Shown piece by piece: positions 1-8,924 of a stretch of DNA of 64,000 nt. The stretch covers positions 124,001 through 188,000 of the forward strand of contig NZ_RHHM01000004.1 in the NCBI RefSeq assembly GCF_003846135.1, written 5' to 3'. Within the stretch, counting starts at the first letter, position 1, and the number at the start of each line of letters is the position of its first letter. The stretch comes from Erwinia psidii (GTDB taxonomy: Bacteria; Pseudomonadota; Gammaproteobacteria; Enterobacterales; Enterobacteriaceae). The notes under the pieces are model-generated. The model was given only the letters and a program-made list of their open reading frames with translations, was not told where the DNA came from and did no database searches. The position numbers were made by a program, and so were the translations under genes.

Positions 1-74
1 CGTTTGGTTTCTGTTATTTCTGACATGTTGCCTGATTTTTATGCTGTTGTTGCAGAATATTTGTCTGAATACCC

Positions 75-127
75 AACCATAAGCAAAGCGTATCTCTTAG
101 AAATACGCGGGCTGGTGGTTTTTTTTT
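75..127 (+). terminator. Probable Rho-independent terminator of an upstream gene
   Basis: A two-part stem is visible: AACCATAAGC at 75-84 pairs imperfectly with GCTGGTGGTT at 111-120, and inside it GCGTAT (88-93) pairs perfectly with ATACGC (103-108). A run of T follows directly to 127. This fits the end of a plus-strand gene lying before the window. The outer stem has mismatches, so confidence is moderate. Confidence 0.5.
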
Positions 128-487
128 AATAATTTTTTTTCAGCTAAAATAGCTGAGTAAATAAAAATTACCCTGCAATGATTCTGGTAATGTGGAATAT
201 TTCGACCTTTTCACACTACAAAGAAGTGGATTTTGTTTTTGTTATGTTTGCCTGCAGTTCCTCACATACTGTGTAAATAGCACAGCGCTGTATTGACCTT
301 CTATGCAACTGTTGACAAATTGATGCCTCAGTGAGGAAGGATGCGGAGTTGTCTGATGGTATTCATCTTCAGCACTTACCCACCTCAACCCCCTCCAGCA
401 GCCGTAAGGCAAGACGTCAGGACTGCATTAAAAAAACAATGTCCGACGCAAATGCACACAACATCACATCATAATTGGAGCAGAAGC
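128..487 (+). promoter_or_regulatory. dppA upstream region and leader
   Basis: No gene is seen here. The stretch is AT-rich up to about 300 and must hold the dppA promoter, which I cannot place exactly. A short inverted repeat, CAGCTA/TAGCTG, lies at 141-155. The last 35 bases before the start codon are C/A-rich (around 450-470, with ACACAACATCACA) and are followed by a GGAG ribosome site at about 477. In E. coli and Salmonella the C/A-rich dppA leader is a target of the small RNA GcvB; the same control is inferred here from composition only. Confidence 0.45.
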
Positions 488-2098
488 ATGCGTATTTCCC
501 TGACTAAAACAGGAATGCTGAAGGTCGGACTGAGCCTGATCGCGTTGACCGTTGCCGCTGGCGTGCAGGCTAAAACCCTGGTCTATTGTTCAGAAGGTTC
601 CCCGGAGGGTTTTAACCCGCAGCTGTTTACCTCCGGTACTACCTATGACGCCAGTTCTGTACCGATCTACAACCGTCTGGTTGAATTTAAAACCGGCACC
701 ACCGAGATCCAGTCCGGTCTGGCGGAAAAGTGGGATATCAGCGCCGATGGCAAGATCTACACTTTTCACCTGCGTAAAGGCGTGAAGTGGCAAACCTCCA
801 AAGATTTCAAACCTACCCGTGATTTCAACGCAGATGACGTGGTTTTTTCCTTTGAACGTCAGCTGGATAAAAACAACAAGTATCATAGTGTGTCTGGCGG
901 CAGCTATGAATACTTTGAAGGCATGGACATGCCAAAGCTGATCGAAAAAGTTGAGAAAGTGGACGAAAACACCGTACGCTTTGTGCTGACCCGTTCGGAA
1001 GCGCCATTCCTCGCCGATCTGGGCATGGACTTTGCCTCCATATTGTCTGCGGAATACGCTGACAACATGTTGAAGGCAGGCACGCCTGAAAAGCTTGATC
1101 TGAACCCGATCGGCACCGGCCCGTTCCAGCTGCTGCAGTACCAGAAAGACTCCCGTATCCTTTACAAGGCATTCGACCACTATTGGGGCAGCAAGCCAAA
1201 AATTGATCGTCTGGTGTTCTCCATCACGCCGGATGCGTCGGTGCGCTACGCCAAGTTGCAGAAAGGGGAGTGTCAGGTGATGCCATTCCCGAATCCGGCT
1301 GATATTGCCCGCATGAAGGAAGATAAAAATATCAACCTGATGCAGATGCCAGGTCTGAACGTGGGCTATCTGGCGTTTAATACCCAGAAAAAACCGCTGG
1401 ATAACGTGAAAGTGCGCCAGGCGTTGATCATGGCGGTAAATAAGAAAGCCATCATCGAGGCGGTCTACCAGGGCGCAGGCCAGCCTGCTAAAAACCTGAT
1501 CCCGCCAACCATGTGGAGCTACAACGACGCGGTACAGGACTACCCATACGACACTGAGAAGGCGAAAGCGCTGTTGAAAGACGCAGGCATGGCTGACGGT
1601 TTCACTATCGATCTGTGGGCAATGCCGGTACAGCGTCCTTATAACCCAAATGCCCGTCGTATGGCGGAGATGGTGCAAAGTGACTGGGCGAAAATTGGGG
1701 TGAAAGCCAAAATCGTCACCTACGAGTGGGGCGAGTATCTCAAGCGGGCGAAAGCGGGCGAGCACCAGACCGTTATGATGGGCTGGACCGGGGACAATGG
1801 CGACCCGGACAACTTCTTCGCCACGCTATTCAGCTGTGCTGCTGCGGGAGATGGCTCCAACTATTCCCGCTGGTGCTACAAGCCGTTTGAAGATCTGATC
1901 CAGCCCGCTCGTGCTGAAGCCGATCACAACAAGCGTATTGAATACTACAAGCAGGCTCAGGTGATGATGCACGATCAGGCTCCTGCGTTGATCATCGCAC
2001 ATTCTACGGTGTATGAGCCGGTCAGTAAGAAAGTGTCCGGTTATGTTGTGGACCCATTAGGCAAACATCACTTTGATAACGTTGATATCAAGGAATAG
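488..2098 (+). CDS. dppA: Periplasmic dipeptide-binding protein DppA
   Basis: Substrate-binding protein of the dipeptide ABC importer. It captures di- and tripeptides in the periplasm and hands them to DppBC. The product is 536 aa (E. coli about 535). The ATG at 488 is chosen over an in-frame start at 341 because it follows a GGAG site and gives a normal signal peptide (MRISLTK then a hydrophobic core ending GVQA-K). The mature part starts KTLVYCSEG, has the NPIGTGPF block of the SBP_bac_5 family and ends in VDIKE. It is the first gene of dppABCDF. In enteric relatives DppA also supports peptide chemotaxis and haem uptake; that is family knowledge, not visible here. Confidence 0.97.
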   Translation: MRISLTKTGMLKVGLSLIALTVAAGVQAKTLVYCSEGSPEGFNPQLFTSGTTYDASSVPIYNRLVEFKTGTTEIQSGLAEKWDISADGKIYTFHLRKGVKWQTSKDFKPTRDFNADDVVFSFERQLDKNNKYHSVSGGSYEYFEGMDMPKLIEKVEKVDENTVRFVLTRSEAPFLADLGMDFASILSAEYADNMLKAGTPEKLDLNPIGTGPFQLLQYQKDSRILYKAFDHYWGSKPKIDRLVFSITPDASVRYAKLQKGECQVMPFPNPADIARMKEDKNINLMQMPGLNVGYLAFNTQKKPLDNVKVRQALIMAVNKKAIIEAVYQGAGQPAKNLIPPTMWSYNDAVQDYPYDTEKAKALLKDAGMADGFTIDLWAMPVQRPYNPNARRMAEMVQSDWAKIGVKAKIVTYEWGEYLKRAKAGEHQTVMMGWTGDNGDPDNFFATLFSCAAAGDGSNYSRWCYKPFEDLIQPARAEADHNKRIEYYKQAQVMMHDQAPALIIAHSTVYEPVSKKVSGYVVDPLGKHHFDNVDIKE

Positions 2099-2122
2099 CG
2101 TACCGGTCCTTTGATTCTCCCC

Positions 2123-2234
2123 TGGGCCGGTTCCCCGGCCTATTTCTGGCAGCGCCGCACGGAAGTCAAACCGCCCGAATACAAAAATGGTAAAGACGCC
2201 TGAAAAGGCGTCGCGATCGGGAACAGCCGATCGC
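2123..2234 (+). other. Three tandem hairpins between dppA and dppB
   Basis: Three perfect stems occur in a row: GGCCGG/CCGGCC (2125-2140, loop TTCC), GACGCC/GGCGTC (2195-2212) and GCGATCGG/CCGATCGC (2213-2234). None has a clear T-run, so they are better read as mRNA-protecting or partial-attenuation structures than as full terminators. Such elements commonly raise the level of the binding-protein message relative to the permease genes in ABC transporter operons. Confidence 0.6.
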
Positions 2235-2296
2235 AGATGTGAGCAATAATAAGCCCGCAGATTACGGTTTGCGGGACATTACAGAGAATACGGATT

Positions 2297-3316
2297 ATGT
2301 TGCAGTTCATACTCCGACGTCTGGGACTTGTCATCCCGACGTTTATTGGCATCACCTTACTTACTTTCGCGTTTGTCCATATGATCCCCGGAGACCCGGT
2401 ATTGATTATGGCGGGCGAACGTGGAATGTCACCTGAGCGCCACGCGCAGCTTCTCACCCAGATGGGACTGGATAAGCCGCTGTGGCAACAATATGTTTCC
2501 TACGTCTATGGCGTGCTCCATGGCGACCTGGGCATTTCCCTTAAAAGCCGTATTCCGGTCTGGCAGGAATTCGTTCCGCGCTTTAAAGCGACGCTGGAGC
2601 TGGGTCTCTGCGCGATGATCTTTGCCGTGGCGGTTGGCATCCCGGTGGGTGTGCTGGCGGCGGTCAAACGCGGTTCTGTCTTCGATCACACCGCCGTGGG
2701 CATTTCGCTGACCGGCTATTCCATGCCGATTTTCTGGTGGGGGATGATGCTGATCATGCTGGTGTCGGTACAGCTCAATCTGACGCCGGTGGCAGGGCGC
2801 ATCGGTGACACGGTATTCCTTGATGACAGCAAACCGCTAACCGGCTTTATGCTGATTGATACCCTCCTGTGGGGCGAGCCTGGCGACTTTAAAGACGCGG
2901 TGATGCATATGATCCTGCCCGCCATTGTGCTGGGCACCATTCCGCTGGCGGTGATTGTGCGTATGACCCGCTCTGCCATGCTGGAAGTGCTGGGTGAGGA
3001 TTATATCCGCACAGCCCGTGCCAAAGGTCTGACCCCCATGCGGGTGATCGTGGTCCATGCGCTGCGCAACGCCATGCTGCCCGTAGTAACAGTTATTGGT
3101 TTGCAGGTGGGTACGCTGTTGGCGGGAGCCATTCTTACCGAGACGATTTTTTCCTGGCCCGGACTGGGGCGCTGGTTGATCGATGCGCTACAGCGTCGTG
3201 ACTATCCGGTAGTGCAGGGCGGCGTGCTGATGGTTGCCACGCTGATTATTCTGGTCAATCTGCTGGTTGATCTCCTTTACGGTGTGGTTAACCCCCGCAT
3301 CCGTCACAAAAAATAG
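2297..3316 (+). CDS. dppB: Dipeptide transport permease DppB
   Basis: Inner-membrane permease subunit that forms the translocation pore with DppC. Length is 339 aa, equal to E. coli DppB. It starts MLQFILRRLGLVIPTFIGI, a first membrane helix typical of the DppB/OppB family. It carries the cytoplasmic EAA-type loop around residues 225-250 (EDYIRTARAKGL), which docks on the ATPases. It lies 198 bp after dppA, beyond the hairpins, and 8 bp before dppC. Confidence 0.97.
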   Translation: MLQFILRRLGLVIPTFIGITLLTFAFVHMIPGDPVLIMAGERGMSPERHAQLLTQMGLDKPLWQQYVSYVYGVLHGDLGISLKSRIPVWQEFVPRFKATLELGLCAMIFAVAVGIPVGVLAAVKRGSVFDHTAVGISLTGYSMPIFWWGMMLIMLVSVQLNLTPVAGRIGDTVFLDDSKPLTGFMLIDTLLWGEPGDFKDAVMHMILPAIVLGTIPLAVIVRMTRSAMLEVLGEDYIRTARAKGLTPMRVIVVHALRNAMLPVVTVIGLQVGTLLAGAILTETIFSWPGLGRWLIDALQRRDYPVVQGGVLMVATLIILVNLLVDLLYGVVNPRIRHKK

Positions 3317-3324
3317 GGGGCTAT

Positions 3325-4227
3325 ATGTCTTCAGTCGATGCTGGCAGCGTGACTGCCGCACCCAAGCCGATGACCCCTTTGCAGGAATTCTGGCACTATT
3401 TTAAACGTAACAAAGGCGCGGTGATCGGCCTGGTGTACGTAGTTCTGATGTTCTTAATCGCTGTGTTTGCCAACGTTATTGCGCCTCATGCTCCTGCTGA
3501 GCAGTTCCGCGATGCGCTGTTACATCCACCGGCCTGGCAAGACGGTGGTAGCTGGCGGTTTATTCTGGGTACCGATGATGTCGGGCGTGATGTGCTGTCA
3601 CGGCTGATGTACGGTGCAAGATTGTCACTGCTGGTCGGGTGTCTGGTGGTGGTGCTGTCACTGATCCTTGGAGTGGTTCTGGGTCTGATCGCCGGCTACG
3701 TCGGCGGGGCCACGGATGCTACTGTTATGCGGCTGGTGGATATCATGCTGGCGCTGCCAAGCCTGCTACTGGCGCTGGTGCTGGTGGCCATCTTCGGCCC
3801 GTCGATCGTTAACGCTTCCATCGCGCTGACTTTCGTTGCCCTGCCACATTATATCCGTCTGACCCGCGCGGCGGTGCTGGTGGAGGTAAACCGCGACTAT
3901 GTTACCGCCTCTGGCGTGGCCGGCGCGGGGGCGATGCGTCAGATGTTTGTCAATATTTTGCCTAACTGCCTGGCTCCCCTGATCGTGCAGGCGTCGCTGG
4001 GCTTCTCCAACGCCATCCTTGATATGGCGGCGCTGGGCTTTTTGGGTATGGGGGCGCAACCGCCCACGCCGGAGTGGGGCACTATGCTCTCCGACGTGTT
4101 GCAGTATGCGCAAAGTGCGTGGTGGGTGGTCACCTTTCCTGGGGTGGCAATCCTGCTGACGGTACTGGCATTTAACCTGATGGGTGATGGTTTACGTGAT
4201 GCCCTTGACCCGAAACTCAAGCAGTAA
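3325..4227 (+). CDS. dppC: Dipeptide transport permease DppC
   Basis: Second pore subunit of the dipeptide importer, 300 aa as in E. coli. The N-terminus is cytoplasmic, followed by a helix at about residues 32-55. The DppC/OppC motif GTDDVGRDVLSRLMYGARLS is present, followed by several membrane helices. The docking loop is NRDYVTASGVAGAG. A GGGG ribosome site precedes the ATG, and the gene is tightly spaced between dppB and dppD. Confidence 0.97.
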   Translation: MSSVDAGSVTAAPKPMTPLQEFWHYFKRNKGAVIGLVYVVLMFLIAVFANVIAPHAPAEQFRDALLHPPAWQDGGSWRFILGTDDVGRDVLSRLMYGARLSLLVGCLVVVLSLILGVVLGLIAGYVGGATDATVMRLVDIMLALPSLLLALVLVAIFGPSIVNASIALTFVALPHYIRLTRAAVLVEVNRDYVTASGVAGAGAMRQMFVNILPNCLAPLIVQASLGFSNAILDMAALGFLGMGAQPPTPEWGTMLSDVLQYAQSAWWVVTFPGVAILLTVLAFNLMGDGLRDALDPKLKQ

Positions 4228-4236
4228 GAGGCGCAG

Positions 4237-5223
4237 ATGGCTTTATTAAATGTAGACAAACTGTCGGTGCATTTCGGTGACGAAAAAGCGCCGTTTCGGG
4301 CGGTTGACCGCATCAGTTATCAGGTGGAACAGGGCCAGGTTGTGGGGATTGTCGGCGAATCCGGCTCAGGTAAATCAGTCAGTTCGCTGGCGATTATGGG
4401 GCTGATCGATTATCCCGGCAAGGTGATGGCCGACAGGATGGAGTTCAACCAGCGTGACCTGAAACGTATTTCTGAAAAAGAGCGCCGTCAGCTGGTTGGT
4501 TCTGAAGTGGCGATGATTTTTCAGGACCCGATGACCAGCCTTAACCCGTGTTATACGGTCGGTTTTCAGATTATGGAAGCGATCAAAGTGCATCAGGGCG
4601 GTAACAAAAAGACCCGCCGCCAGCGTGCCATCGATCTGTTGACGCAGGTTGGCATCCCCGATCCGGCGTCCCGTCTGGAGGTGTATCCGCACCAGCTTTC
4701 CGGCGGGATGAGTCAGCGCGTGATGATTGCGATGGCGATTGCCTGTCGGCCCAAACTGCTGATTGCCGATGAGCCGACCACGGCGCTTGATGTCACTATC
4801 CAGGCCCAGATTATTGAGCTGCTGCTGGACCTGCAGCGCCAGGAAAATATGGCGCTAATCCTGATCACCCACGATCTGGCGCTGGTGGCGGAAGCCGCTC
4901 AGCACATTATCGTAATGTACGCCGGACAGGTGGTGGAAACCGGCAGGGCGGCAGATTTGTTTAACGCGCCCCGGCATCCGTATACTCAGGCACTGTTGCG
5001 TGCGCTGCCGGAGTTTGCCGCCGACAAAGCGCGTCTGGCCTCGCTGCCTGGCGTGGTACCGGGCAAGTATGATCGTCCGAATGGCTGTCTGCTCAATCCA
5101 CGCTGCCCCTATGCTGACGATCTCTGCCGCACGCTAGAGCCTGAATTACGTGATATTCCGGGACGTCAGTCCAAATGTCATTACCCGCTGGACGATGCCG
5201 GGAGACCGACCTGTGAAGCCTGA
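4237..5223 (+). CDS. dppD: Dipeptide transport ATPase DppD
   Basis: One of two ATPases that power the importer at the inner membrane. Visible motifs are Walker A GESGSGKS (about residue 40), Q-loop [10 protein letters not shown], signature LSGGMSQR, Walker [13 protein letters not shown] and switch HD in ITHDLAL. The C-terminal oligopeptide-transporter extension contains the cysteine cluster [11 protein letters not shown], which in relatives holds an iron-sulfur site. Length is 328 aa. It overlaps dppF by 11 bp, implying translational coupling. Confidence 0.97.
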   Translation: MALLNVDKLSVHFGDEKAPFRAVDRISYQVEQGQVVGIVGESGSGKSVSSLAIMGLIDYPGKVMADRMEFNQRDLKRISEKERRQLVGSEVAMIFQDPMTSLNPCYTVGFQIMEAIKVHQGGNKKTRRQRAIDLLTQVGIPDPASRLEVYPHQLSGGMSQRVMIAMAIACRPKLLIADEPTTALDVTIQAQIIELLLDLQRQENMALILITHDLALVAEAAQHIIVMYAGQVVETGRAADLFNAPRHPYTQALLRALPEFAADKARLASLPGVVPGKYDRPNGCLLNPRCPYADDLCRTLEPELRDIPGRQSKCHYPLDDAGRPTCEA

Positions 5224-6220
5224 ACATGTTAATACCGCGCTGCTGATGCAGGCGATCGATCTGAAAAAACACTATCCGGTGAAAAAAGGACTGTTTGGCC
5301 AGGAGCGCCTGGTGAAGGCGCTGGACGGCGTTTCCTTTAACCTGGAGCGTGGCAAAACGCTGGCGGTGGTGGGTGAATCGGGTTGCGGTAAATCCACCCT
5401 GGGCCGCTTACTGACGATGATCGAAACCCCGACAGAAGGACAGCTGTTTTATCAGGGACAGGATCTGTTAAAGCACGATCCTGCCGCGCAAAAGCTGCGT
5501 CGTCAGAAGATCCAGATTGTCTTCCAGAATCCTTACGGATCGCTGAACCCGCGTAAGAAAATCAGCCAGATCCTCGAAGAGCCGCTGCTGATCAACACTA
5601 CGCTGAGTAAAGCGGAACGTCGGGAGAAAACGCTGGAGATGATGGCGAAGGTCGGCCTGAAAACCGAACATTACGATCGCTATCCGCATATGTTTTCAGG
5701 TGGTCAGCGCCAGCGTATTGCCATTGCCCGCGGTCTGATGCTGGACCCGGACGTACTGATTGCCGATGAGCCCGTTTCGGCGCTGGACGTGTCGGTGCGG
5801 GCACAGGTGCTGAACCTGATGATGGATTTGCAACAGGAGCTGGGGCTGTCATATGTCTTCATCTCCCATGATTTGTCGGTGGTGGAACACATTGCGGATG
5901 AAGTGATGGTGATGTACCTGGGGCGTTGCGTGGAGCGGGGCAGCAAAGAGGCTATTTTCAACAACCCCTGCCATCCCTATACCCAGGCGTTGCTTTCTGC
6001 CACTCCGCGTCTGCACCCGTCTGCCCGTCGCGAGCGGATCAAACTGACCGGTGAGCTGCCAAGTCCGCTGAACCCGCCGCCGGGCTGTGCATTCAATGCA
6101 CGTTGCCGCCGTCGCTTCGCTCCCTGTACTCAGCTACAACCGCAACTGAAGTTGCATGGTGAACAGCAAATTGCCTGCTTTGCGGTCGGGCAGGATGAAG
6201 ACCAAACCATTCTGCCGTAA
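5213..6220 (+). CDS. dppF: Dipeptide transport ATPase DppF
   Basis: Partner ATPase of DppD. Walker A GESGCGKS, signature FSGGQRQR, Walker [12 protein letters not shown] and HD of ISHDLS are all visible. The C-terminus has the cysteine pattern [10 protein letters not shown]. The reading frame is open from 5150, but the GTG at 5213 is preferred: GGAG lies eight bases before it and the protein (335 aa) then aligns with E. coli DppF (334 aa) from the start, reaching the conserved [14 protein letters not shown] block. It is the last gene of the operon, followed at once by a terminator. Confidence 0.95.
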   Translation: MKPEHVNTALLMQAIDLKKHYPVKKGLFGQERLVKALDGVSFNLERGKTLAVVGESGCGKSTLGRLLTMIETPTEGQLFYQGQDLLKHDPAAQKLRRQKIQIVFQNPYGSLNPRKKISQILEEPLLINTTLSKAERREKTLEMMAKVGLKTEHYDRYPHMFSGGQRQRIAIARGLMLDPDVLIADEPVSALDVSVRAQVLNLMMDLQQELGLSYVFISHDLSVVEHIADEVMVMYLGRCVERGSKEAIFNNPCHPYTQALLSATPRLHPSARRERIKLTGELPSPLNPPPGCAFNARCRRRFAPCTQLQPQLKLHGEQQIACFAVGQDEDQTILP

Positions 6221-6224
6221 ATTT

Positions 6225-6264
6225 CCCCCGGTAACGGTCAAACAAGCCGTCACCGGGCGTTTTA
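6225..6264 (+). terminator. Terminator of the dpp operon
   Basis: CCCGGTAACGGT (6227-6238) pairs with GCCGTCACCGGG (6246-6257) with one mismatch and one G-T pair. CGTTTTATT follows. It lies 5 bp after the dppF stop. Confidence 0.85.
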
Positions 6265-6290
6265 TTGATGCCGGAAAGGCTTTTCAGTCT

Positions 6291-6312
6291 GAAAAAACGT
6301 TTTTTGAAATAT
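6291..6312 (+). promoter_or_regulatory. Palindromic A/T block ahead of the 355-aa unknown gene; weak MxiE/InvF-box resemblance
   Basis: Six A, CG and six T form a perfect 14-base palindrome (6292-6305), continuing GAAATATTAAG. The core ACGTTTTTTG resembles ACGTTTTTTTTG upstream of sicA (61110-61121) and, loosely, the Shigella MxiE box. The spacing to the start codon at 6371 is plausible for activator control. The motif is short and AT-rich, so chance is quite possible. Confidence 0.25.
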
Positions 6313-6370
6313 TAAGACCGCTATGGTGAATAGAATGGAATAGATTGTATTAATAATTCAGGACGAGATA

Positions 6371-7438
6371 ATGTTGGGTAAAACAATAAAAAACGGTTAT
6401 TTTGATGTAATACATCGCAATTTGTATAGCATTGAAAATTTATCATCTAAGACTTGTGAAAATAATAAGGTAAAAAAATCTCATTTATTAAAATGTCTGA
6501 AAGATATTCGTCCCTCTCCGAGTAGATTAGATCATGTAAGTCAGGCAGAAGTTAAAGATAAGTTAACATATATTTGTGGAAAACTTAAAAGACAGGATAG
6601 TCGGATTTTGGAAAAAAAACTGAAAATCCTCGATAAAATTATCACGGCTGCCTTTCCTGATATAAATAAAGAAGAATTGTTTTCAGTTTTTACAAAAGAA
6701 TCATCAATCAAATATGCTGGTAGCAACAATAGTGCATCTGATTGCCATAGTACTTATTCGGAAGTCAGCTATATTTCTATAACAGAAAATAATGATCCAC
6801 CAATAACTGATGAGAAGTCATTGCAGAAGGAATTCTTATCGGAGTTGAATGTTGCAGTCAGAAACAGAGCATCAGAAATAAATGCTGATACAGATAGGTT
6901 AATCAAAGACAGCAGCGAAGAGAAAAGCATAGAAGATAATGACGAAGTTGAATATGCTACGGTAAATACAAATGGTATGAAATATGAAAATTTTCATAGC
7001 ACAGATGAAATGATTTCAAACATTGACAATATAATGTCATGGCTTAATGCAATCAATCAGCCGGGTTGTGAAGAAGATAAACGGGTAATTATCAATCTAC
7101 TTAGTGAAGATATAATTGATATTAAGAGTTCATTAAAAGAAATTGATGAAAATCTTCGTAATATCCCTCAGGATTCTATTTATGAGATAAAGAGTGAATT
7201 ACTTGAAATTCTTGAGGATAATACAGAGCAATTTATGAGAAAATATGAATCTTCACTGGGAACGTATCCTGATATTAAGGTGGCGTATGAAAATATTGGA
7301 CAAATTTTATTATCTGCTGAGGATGTTTTAATTGGCTCAAATAAAGCTGGCAATTCAAGAAAAATTATTAATGATAGATCTTATTCTTTTGCGAGATACA
7401 AAACTGAAAAGCGCGAATCAGAAAAATTGAACAATTAA
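6371..7438 (+). CDS. Unknown 355-aa protein with ITIM-like tyrosine motifs; candidate secreted effector
   Basis: I do not recognise the family. The gene is much more AT-rich than the dpp and bcs genes around it, which suggests transfer. The start ATG follows AGGACGAG. The product is hydrophilic and acidic, with no signal peptide or membrane helix, and is rich in Lys/Glu/Ile/Asn and predicted helices (for example residues 210-320). Four tyrosines lie in the pattern [SILV]xYxx[ILV]: STYSEV (127-132), VSYISI (132-137), VEYATV (193-198, after an acidic run) and VAYENI (304-309). This pattern is the ITIM/ITSM signature of mammalian inhibitory receptors and occurs in some bacterial effectors. With 14 tyrosines about one match is expected by chance, so the excess is modest. 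The effector role is inference, helped by the T3SS in the same window and an A/T box upstream. Confidence 0.6.
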   Translation: MLGKTIKNGYFDVIHRNLYSIENLSSKTCENNKVKKSHLLKCLKDIRPSPSRLDHVSQAEVKDKLTYICGKLKRQDSRILEKKLKILDKIITAAFPDINKEELFSVFTKESSIKYAGSNNSASDCHSTYSEVSYISITENNDPPITDEKSLQKEFLSELNVAVRNRASEINADTDRLIKDSSEEKSIEDNDEVEYATVNTNGMKYENFHSTDEMISNIDNIMSWLNAINQPGCEEDKRVIINLLSEDIIDIKSSLKEIDENLRNIPQDSIYEIKSELLEILEDNTEQFMRKYESSLGTYPDIKVAYENIGQILLSAEDVLIGSNKAGNSRKIINDRSYSFARYKTEKRESEKLNN

Positions 7439-7507
7439 TTTAACGTTTTTTATATGAAATTCATTAATCTCTGCGGCGATATAATGGTATTTATTAAGTT
7501 TCGATAC

Positions 7508-7786
7508 TGGCATTAAAATTGTGTAATTGCCTGTTTTTGATATGTTCACTCCAACAACGGAGACAGGCAAATTACAGATGAAAAGAAACTCAAAGCCATT
7601 GCGACTGAACTGGCGAAAGGCCTTAAAACCGAAGCCGATCTTAACGCGTTTTCTCGTATTCTCATCAGACTTACCGTCGAAACAGCGCTCAATGCAGAGC
7701 TGACTGACCCTTCCGAACACGAGAAAAACGCCCCGAAACGGGGTTCTACACCGGACCTGCCGAAATTTCCGACCCGCTGTTTTTAG
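7508..7786 (+). mobile_element. Truncated IS256-family element (5' end and transposase N-terminus)
   Basis: From about 7577 the plus strand encodes DEKKLKAIATELAKGLKT and continues to LTVETALNAEL, the N-terminus typical of enterobacterial IS256-family transposases. The reading frame then becomes scrambled (EHEKNAPKRGST, then unrelated residues) and stops at 7786. More than 300 residues of the transposase, with its DDE centre, are missing. The 60-70 bases before the coding part resemble the left end of such elements; its exact edge is uncertain. Confidence 0.7.
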
Positions 7787-8055
7787 CGATCTTTCGGAAC
7801 CTCAAGGACACCATCAACTATCCTCTGAGCCAGCCTTTCCATCCACTTTGCAAAGCGGAAATATCCAGGGTGTTGCAGGCAGAAGCAATCCATCTGGACT
7901 TTTGAAGCGCTGTCCATCACCCGTTTAAAGGCCTCCATATAGTCATAACAGCCCTGCAGTAACTGGGCATCATCATTTTCTGTCAGAGGAAAACGACAGG
8001 CATAATCATGAACTATCTTCGCCAGCTGTTGCTGCTCCGCAGTTAAGTCGACCAT
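7783..8055 (-). CDS. Small unknown protein downstream of the hcp relic
   Basis: 90-aa soluble protein, not recognised. It starts MVDLTAEQQQLAKIVHDYAC, ends LEVPKDR, looks mostly helical and has four cysteines. The start is well supported by AGGAGAG five bases before the ATG. It is transcribed in the same direction as, and 56 bp after, the broken hcp gene, so it may be a leftover of a cargo or immunity gene from a type VI secretion cluster; that is inference from position only. Its 3' end touches the IS256 fragment, so the C-terminus may have been altered by the insertion. Confidence 0.6.
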   Translation of the reverse strand: MVDLTAEQQQLAKIVHDYACRFPLTENDDAQLLQGCYDYMEAFKRVMDSASKVQMDCFCLQHPGYFRFAKWMERLAQRIVDGVLEVPKDR

Positions 8056-8111
8056 TTTCTCTCCTCGTTAGTATCAGAGGAGGTATTTGCCTTCTCTGAT
8101 CCCCTTAGTGG

Positions 8112-8501
8112 TCAGGCACAACAGCGATCGTTCCATGAATCACGATAAACAGTATTTCCTTTCGTATACCGCCAGGTGATCGCCTCGTAACGTAATTCGA
8201 GCGTTTCAAGGTGAGTGCTACTTATACCGTCAGGAGCCAACGATGCAGCAACGGTTGTGAACGTAACGTTTTCCAGAATGATATTAAATTACTCGGTCTC
8301 GATGCCTGATCGCAGAATACGGTACATCCTGATTGTCGCCTTCTTCATTGTTTGGCCTTCGCAGACAGCGCGGTACAAAAGTGGTGTTGTCTGATCAAAT
8401 TCTTTCACTATCGTTATCGGGTTATGAACGCGCGTTCCGGTGCAGGTTTCACCGCTGGCAGGTGGCATCTTCATCAGCATAATATTCATTGCCCGGACCA
8501 C
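8112..8501 (-). pseudogene. hcp: Broken hcp gene (type VI secretion tube protein)
   Basis: The minus strand reads TGTRVHNPITIVKEFDQT, then TPLLYRAVCEGQT, and after an in-frame TAA at 8289-8291 continues in the same frame with FNIILENVTFTTVA, LETLELRYEAITWRY and RDSWNDRCCA to a stop at 8112. These blocks match the enterobacterial Hcp family in order (GTRVHKP, TPxLYKAV, EYFNxxLENV, LRYExITW, DSWN). The stop falls exactly where the family has a Tyr, so it is a single-base nonsense change. The first 40 or so residues of the family are not found upstream. No other type VI genes lie next to it. Confidence 0.8.
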
Positions 8502-8541
8502 ACGTTGTGGTTAAGTCAATAATAATCATTAGCTTACGATG

Positions 8542-8924
8542 ATTTTCATCGTACTATGCCTGTTGTTCCACCGATCAACAGTATACCGACGAATTGTTCA
8601 GCCACTGAATTCAGGAAGTTACCGGCCCGGTACAAGAATCACTGGCGATGGAAGTGTGATCTACTGCAAATTTTTGTGCTGAGTAGCCGATCCATTTATA
8701 ACGATGATTAACCTGTTGCTAAGCTGAATAATGTGGTTAATCCGTTAACCTGTTTATTACGCAGACAGTAATAATGTTTTTTAATTTACTCTGGTTATTA
8801 TTCAGGGCGTGAGAATTAACTGGATGATATAAGTGCTTTTTTTGTGTGGTTAAGAATAATCAGGTCCAGCCAAAATTTGTATGTTATATTGCCGCAAAAC
8901 GCCCTATTCTTCGCGATCATTCCA
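8542..8924 (+). promoter_or_regulatory. Region upstream of the cellulose operon
   Basis: No gene is recognised here. The stretch becomes AT-rich from about 8690 and must contain the bcsO promoter; I cannot define -35/-10 boxes with certainty. Nothing repetitive or structured stands out. Confidence 0.35.

Noticed and set aside
590..1765. 391-aa minus-strand ORF opposite dppA
   Set aside because: Shadow of the dppA coding frame; no ribosome site or recognisable domain.
7418..7720. 100-aa minus-strand ORF over the IS256 fragment
   Set aside because: The plus strand carries clear IS256 transposase sequence; the minus frame is its shadow.
8844..8924. Upstream start for bcsO
   Set aside because: The extra 27 residues are hydrophobic, unlike BcsO, and family similarity begins at MKSYDDLQRF.
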